From Amblyornis subalaris (lineage: Eukaryota; Chordata; Aves; Passeriformes; Ptilonorhynchidae), in contig JACAXG010000107.1 of assembly GCA_018881555.1 (NCBI GenBank), forward strand, positions 641,406 through 705,405: DNA of 64,000 bases, in the 5' to 3' direction. Below, in pieces: positions 59,224-64,000 of this stretch. Below the pieces are notes generated by a model. That model saw nothing but the letters and a program-made list of their open reading frames with translations. It was not told the origin of the DNA and ran no database searches. The position numbers and the translations under genes were made by a program. Numbering within the stretch: the stretch's first letter is position 1; each line of letters starts with the position of its first letter.

Positions 59224-62200
59224 GATTCACACTACATTTTGTTAAACTGTTTTCCTTAGCCTAATACCTAAGAGTCACACTGGGCAAAGGCACNCACACT
59301 CTGGCAGGCTATTCTTTAATCAGCAAGTCTTGTGACAGTTTGGTAATTTCCCATGGCGATACACATATAGCTAACAAAGAGACATTTTGCTAACACTGCA
59401 AGGTGCCTTACATAATTGAAATTAAAAGCATGCGTTTAAGCAGGACAAACTGTTCAGCTGCATTGCTTTAAGGAACTCATTTTTCCCCCGTTGTTGAAAT
59501 TAAAAAAAAAAAAAGAAAGAAAGAAAACCCTGTATCTTTCAGCCCTGAGTATTTAAAAGAAACCCAACTGCAGTACAAGTCTTGCTTTTTTTGTTTTTTT
59601 TTTTCAGTTGTATTTTTGGAAGAAAAGACCCTTCACAAAGCTCTAGTTTCTTTCCTAAGACCAAGTCTGGAGGAAAAAAAGAGAAAAGAAAAGAAGAAAA
59701 CATCCACAGCAAGCTAAAAAAACCCAGAGAGCAATTCTGATTTATCAATCATGCAAGTCAAGACTTACTTAACTGAATCCACTGATGTCAAAATTACCCA
59801 AATCGAGATCATAAACTCTAGAGGTGTCAAAGACCCAGGATATATAGTCTGACCATCGGGTTCTGCTTTCCTGCCTGGGCTGTCCACCACAGGCTCCTGT
59901 GGTTTTAGATTAAACTTAAGAGTTTCTTGGACCCCTGACCTCTGACAACAGACCCTGCGAGGTGGCACTGGAGCTTGTTGGGGGCTCCAGACTCATCGCT
60001 TGTTTGCTTCTCATGGAAACGGAAAAGCGAAAAAAGGAAAAAAAAAAAAAATTTAGAAAAAGATATCGAGCAGTAACAACCAGGCCAACTCACAAGCCAC
60101 CAGAAAATTTCAAAAGTCTTCCAAACGCAGGAACCAACGTTGCTGCTGACACCACACGAATACACCCAGTGCGCCAGGACCTTGTCGGACGGTATTGATG
60201 GGGCTGTGTGTGTGTGTGAGCCAAAGCCAGAGCGCCAGAAAGACCAGGGGAGAGGAGACAAGAGGGAGGAGTGTCGTTTGGGTCTCATAAGAGCACTTTT
60301 AAGTGGTCTTCGATTCCTGAGCATCACAGAAAGTGGGACAAAGGAAAGGGACGGGGGCGTATGGCTTGAATTCCAGAGAGCACTCGCCAGTGCTTCTCTC
60401 TCCTCCTTAGGTTTGGTTTGGTTGGTTTTGTTTTGTTTTTTTTTTCCCCCCCTCCAAATTTTAAGGTTTGTATCTGTGATCAAACAGAGGAGAGAAGAGA
60501 CTTTCTGTAAACCAGAATAACATAGACTTTTCTTTTGCAGCTTTTATTTCATCATGGTAGACACCAGTTGGGGGAGAGCAGAGAGATTCTTGCGAGGAGG
60601 AAAAAATTATAGGAAATGAAAGAATAAAAAAGCTAAGAGCCAACTGTAAAAAATAATGAGAAAAAAAGTGCTATGGTATTTCTTTAGTCCCTTTTGAGAT
60701 TTGTGTAATACTATCAGCCAATGCTGAGAATGATCTGCTTTGTAAGCCCACAGCAAAAATATCACCCATTGGAACAACGGGGGATCTTTTTCCCATCATT
60801 TATTTCTGTTTCTTTTTATTTTGGTTTTTATTTTCTTTTTTGCTTCCACTGGCTTTAATAGAAAGTCTTCCTGTGCTCACTTGGATTTTATTTTATTTTT
60901 TAGAGTATTATATGTATAACTGCACATAACAAGCTTGATCACCTGGTAGGATTTTGCAGGCTCTCCCAGCCCTAGTTAAGATGTGATTAGTTTCTAAGGA
61001 GAGTTTGACTAACACCATATGCCATCAGATTACTGTGCAGTTTGGAAGAAATCCCAAGGCTATATCCTCCTTTTCTTGAATGTTTCATATGCTTCTGCAA
61101 AGTAGTGGCAGAGTATTATTATTTTTTTTTTTTAACAGCTAGGAAGAAATGATCTCCATAATCCGCATCTTCCAGACTGACTGAAATGTCACAGCAAAAA
61201 AAATATCTTTTCAGGTGGCTTCTGTGTGTTTGTGTGCAGAAGGTTTTGCAGTTCGAAGGCTAACAAAGGCTACCTTCAACAGGACTTTGCAGGAAAATCA
61301 TTTAAAATGCTTCCTGCTCTGAGAGATTATCCAAGTGATAAGGCATGACTAGGGGGAGGAAGAGAGAAAAAAAAAAAAAAAAATCAAAGAAACCAGAACA
61401 TGTCTAAAATGTACAAATCCTCTTTTGCCCCCCAATCAGCTATTCACTTAGGTGGAATCGACTGTATCTTTTGTACACAACCAACAAATAGAGAAAAAAA
61501 AAAACAGGCACGTGAAACAGTGAGGTGTGTAGATGTATTACCAACACAGAATGACCACCAACAATACAACACACAAAGTAGAGAGACAAGTATTAGGAAA
61601 ATGGTTTAATATTGGAGACAGAAGCAAAAAACTGCATCACACAATAACATACGTTACAAAAATAAGTCTGACTGTTTCAACTACACGGTTATGTTCACAA
61701 TGAGGACAGAAGAATCAGAAAAAACTCTGATCTAAACAGCAAAAAAGCAAACCCCTAACGTTTTAACTAATACATTTATCCACGCAAAGTGACCGAGTAC
61801 TCCTAATTCTAATTACCTTATTGTGTAACTGCACGATACAGAATAAAAAGTGAAACTTACCGCTTTTGTTAAGACAAAATTCTAAACACTAGATATAAGC
61901 AAAGGGAAAAAAAGAAATCAAGCCAAAGTTTTGAATTCTNGAAACAAAACCAACTCTCTTTCTACCGTCCAGAAATCAAACTTGAAAATCTGTCATGATC
62001 GAGGGGGCCCACGAGAGTAAGCCACAAAAATTTCCATTTGTTTTTTAATCTCCAGTATAAAAAGTTCCACTGGTACAAAATGCATAAGTACAATCAAGTT
62101 GTAGAAATAGGAAAGCCTGCTTTTTTTTTTTTTGCTTTTTTTTGTTCTTTTTTTTTTTTGGCTCAAATTCCATCAAACAACAAAATCCAAATGCATCAAT

Positions 62201-63098
62201 AAAACAGAAACAATACTCAAATGGTCTTACAGTTTCCACTAGATTGCATTAACTTTGGCTTTTCTCAGACAATACTTAAAAACTAGTTTGTAATTCTAAA
62301 CAAAATGATAGTATTATTAATCTACAAACAACAATTCCCACAGCACGAAAAAAACACAAATACATAGGTTTGTTTTTTTTTTTTCTTTTTGTATGACATT
62401 ATCCAAAAAGGTAATGAAACTACAGGATATTTTTTCCTTTTGTTAATTAGCACTTAAGATAATAAAAACAGAAACAGTAAAATGATTCCAGAGTAGCACA
62501 AGCCAAGGAACTGTAACCCCTATGGTGAAAGAAAGATGAACTTGTTACTCCTTTGAGGACTGCCATTTCATTGCAATTAGCTAATTTGTTTGAAAAAACA
62601 ACTAGTCTAGTCTTTTGATTAGAATTTTGTAAAGCAATTTCCCTTGTTTTACTTCCTCTCTTATTAGGCCCTTGCACCCTTGCAGCTTTTTCCTTTCATT
62701 ATTTTGTAAGAGAACTGGTAGATAATTTGCCTCCCAGGAGGCATATGTTTGGGTTTTTGGTTTTGTATTTGAATTTCATTTCATTTTTGATTTTCTTCTT
62801 TTTTTTTTTTTTTNCTCCCCCAAGATGGACACTTTTCTAAGCAATGACTCATCTCAGTTGATTGGAAGTACAGAAACATTCCTCCTCTCCCACTGCTAAG
62901 CCAATGTCCCGTGGAGTAATTCAGGGCAGCCTGGTGCCGAGTTACACTGCCCGAGGACCAGAGGCATCACCGCTCTAACTGGACTGGAAAACCCACAGGA
63001 CACACCAGGGCATCTAAAAAAGCTTTGGAAATTTAGACGGTGGGTACAATGAGAAAAATTAGTGAAACAGTCTCTAAACAATCCAAATGATGATCTCA

Positions 63099-63138
63099 TA
63101 TTATATATATATATATATGTACATATATATAATATTAC
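63099..63138. repeat. (TA)n microsatellite with TGTACATA palindrome
   Basis: About nine TA units (63101-63118) run into GTACATATATATAATATTACGTACG. The centre at GTAC makes a near-palindrome, and TGTACATA, a Pumilio-type octamer, is present on both strands. The tract would be an AU-rich hairpin in RNA of either strand. Confidence 0.8.
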
Positions 63139-64000
63139 GTACGTGAGATGATACTTTGAATANGCACAATTGCTGCAAGTAGTACAAAATAGCCCTCAAA
63201 GGGTGTAGGAAGGCCCCAGCAGTAGTAAAAACGTGAGAAAAGTATAGATCATTTATTTATAAGTGCATGTGCTATAAGAAGGAAACTTTTTTTGCATCAC
63301 TAGAGGCTAGTCCTTTCCATCCCAGGGCTCTACGTAAAGAAGCATTTAAGTTGGGGATGAGAGACAAGAGTGCACCAGCTGATGTTGCTCATATAGGGCT
63401 TCGTTTTTAATTTTAGGTGGCTTCAGATATAACCAGATAGAAGTAGGAGGTGGAAGAAGGTATGGCACTTTATGACCTGTAGCAGGTACTGCTGCTCACA
63501 CACATTGGATTGGCAATGAATTCTCTAAACCGGTGGCAAAGAACCGAATTTGGGTGTTGGTCACTATTTGTGCGGTAGAAACGCAACCTAATCAGACTTA
63601 CAAGGCAGTGAAAAGGGCTACCGGCATCTCTTTTCTGGTTCCTTACAAAGAGCTTCCTCCAGCAAACACCCACATCAGTCACACAGATATTCCCATGGAT
63701 GACTGGTACGAGTAAAGTTACTCCTCTCTGTACGAGTGTCTGCAGGAGTAAGCCAATATATTGCCGTGACAAATAATGGCAAATAACACCAAACATTACA
63801 GTGTATGTAAACTTTATCCATAAAAAGTAGTTTAACTGCAGTGCACACTGAATTTTCACCCAGGAAGATCTAGTGCATCTGATTTAAGCAAAAGTTCATT
63901 TATTTAAATTACAAAAATATTATTTTTTTTTTTCTCCTCAAGATTTTCAAATGGTGGATTGACCGCTCCTGGCTGGGAGTGGCTCACACAATAGATAATT

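Larger units (their letters stand above)
58858..64000 (-). other. CELF2: Inferred CELF2 3'UTR (partial)
   Basis: CELF2 encodes an RNA-binding splicing and stability factor with three RRMs and has a very long 3'UTR. In mammals its 3' end faces that of USP6NL. Here USP6NL ends tail-first toward this segment, which is 5 kb of unique AT-rich sequence with no dispersed repeats, few ambiguous bases, and several - strand AATAAA signals (complements at 58885-58890, 59204-59209, and near 60545, 60795, 60890, 63248, 63898). No CELF2 coding residue is visible, so the call rests on gene order and texture. Open frames inside (for example 59905-60483 and 63470-63859, - strand) are not conserved proteins I recognise. 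Confidence 0.5.

Noticed and set aside
59905..60483. 192-codon - strand open frame
   Set aside because: Contains K-rich and F-rich stretches from homopolymers and resembles no protein family. It lies in the inferred CELF2 3'UTR.
63470..63859. 129-codon - strand open frame near the right edge, considered as CELF2 coding
   Set aside because: The translation has no RRM motifs and does not match the conserved CELF C-terminus.
1..64000. tRNA, rRNA, CRISPR, operon or bacterial features
   Set aside because: No cloverleaf, spaced-repeat array or compact gene order was seen. The sequence is vertebrate nuclear DNA.

Overview
This window looks like a bird nuclear chromosome, probably a songbird. Its interspersed repeats are almost all CR1 LINE fragments of mixed age, plus one solo LTR of a family I recognise from passerine genomes. 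I see no Alu, L1 or B-type elements. The only protein-coding sequence I can support is the terminal coding exon of USP6NL (RN-tre, a TBC-domain Rab GTPase-activating protein) on the + strand at 3166-4607. Positions 1-3165 are its last intron, and its 3'UTR follows, ending at about 5950 (short form) or 6.9-7.0 kb (long form).

From about 7 kb to about 58.9 kb the window is a gene desert. It holds CR1 remnants near 10.3, 16.2, 31.3, 38.9, 43.0, 45.3, 49.4, 50.4, 53.2, 54.6 and 55.9 kb, the solo LTR at 33.0-33.6 kb, several AT-rich blocks that look like conserved noncoding elements, and small tandem or inverted repeats. Its most striking feature is an isolated CpG island at about 30.14-30.66 kb. 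There, two GC boxes precede a TATA box on the + strand, forming a textbook promoter with no recognised gene attached.

The last 5 kb (about 58.87-64.0 kb) is AT-rich, complex and repeat-poor, with several AATAAA signals on the - strand. In vertebrates the 3' end of USP6NL faces the 3' end of CELF2, so I infer that this is the long 3'UTR of CELF2 read on the - strand, with its coding exons beyond the right edge. This rests on synteny and texture, because no CELF2 codon is visible. A perfect 19-bp stem hairpin at 59163-59223 lies in this segment, and one arm overlaps a - strand AATAAA.

Isolated single N characters are scattered through the window. In the coding exon three of the four fall at third codon positions, as expected for masked heterozygous sites rather than gaps. 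I found no CRISPR array, operon, rRNA or tRNA, and nothing that amounts to a new multi-gene system.
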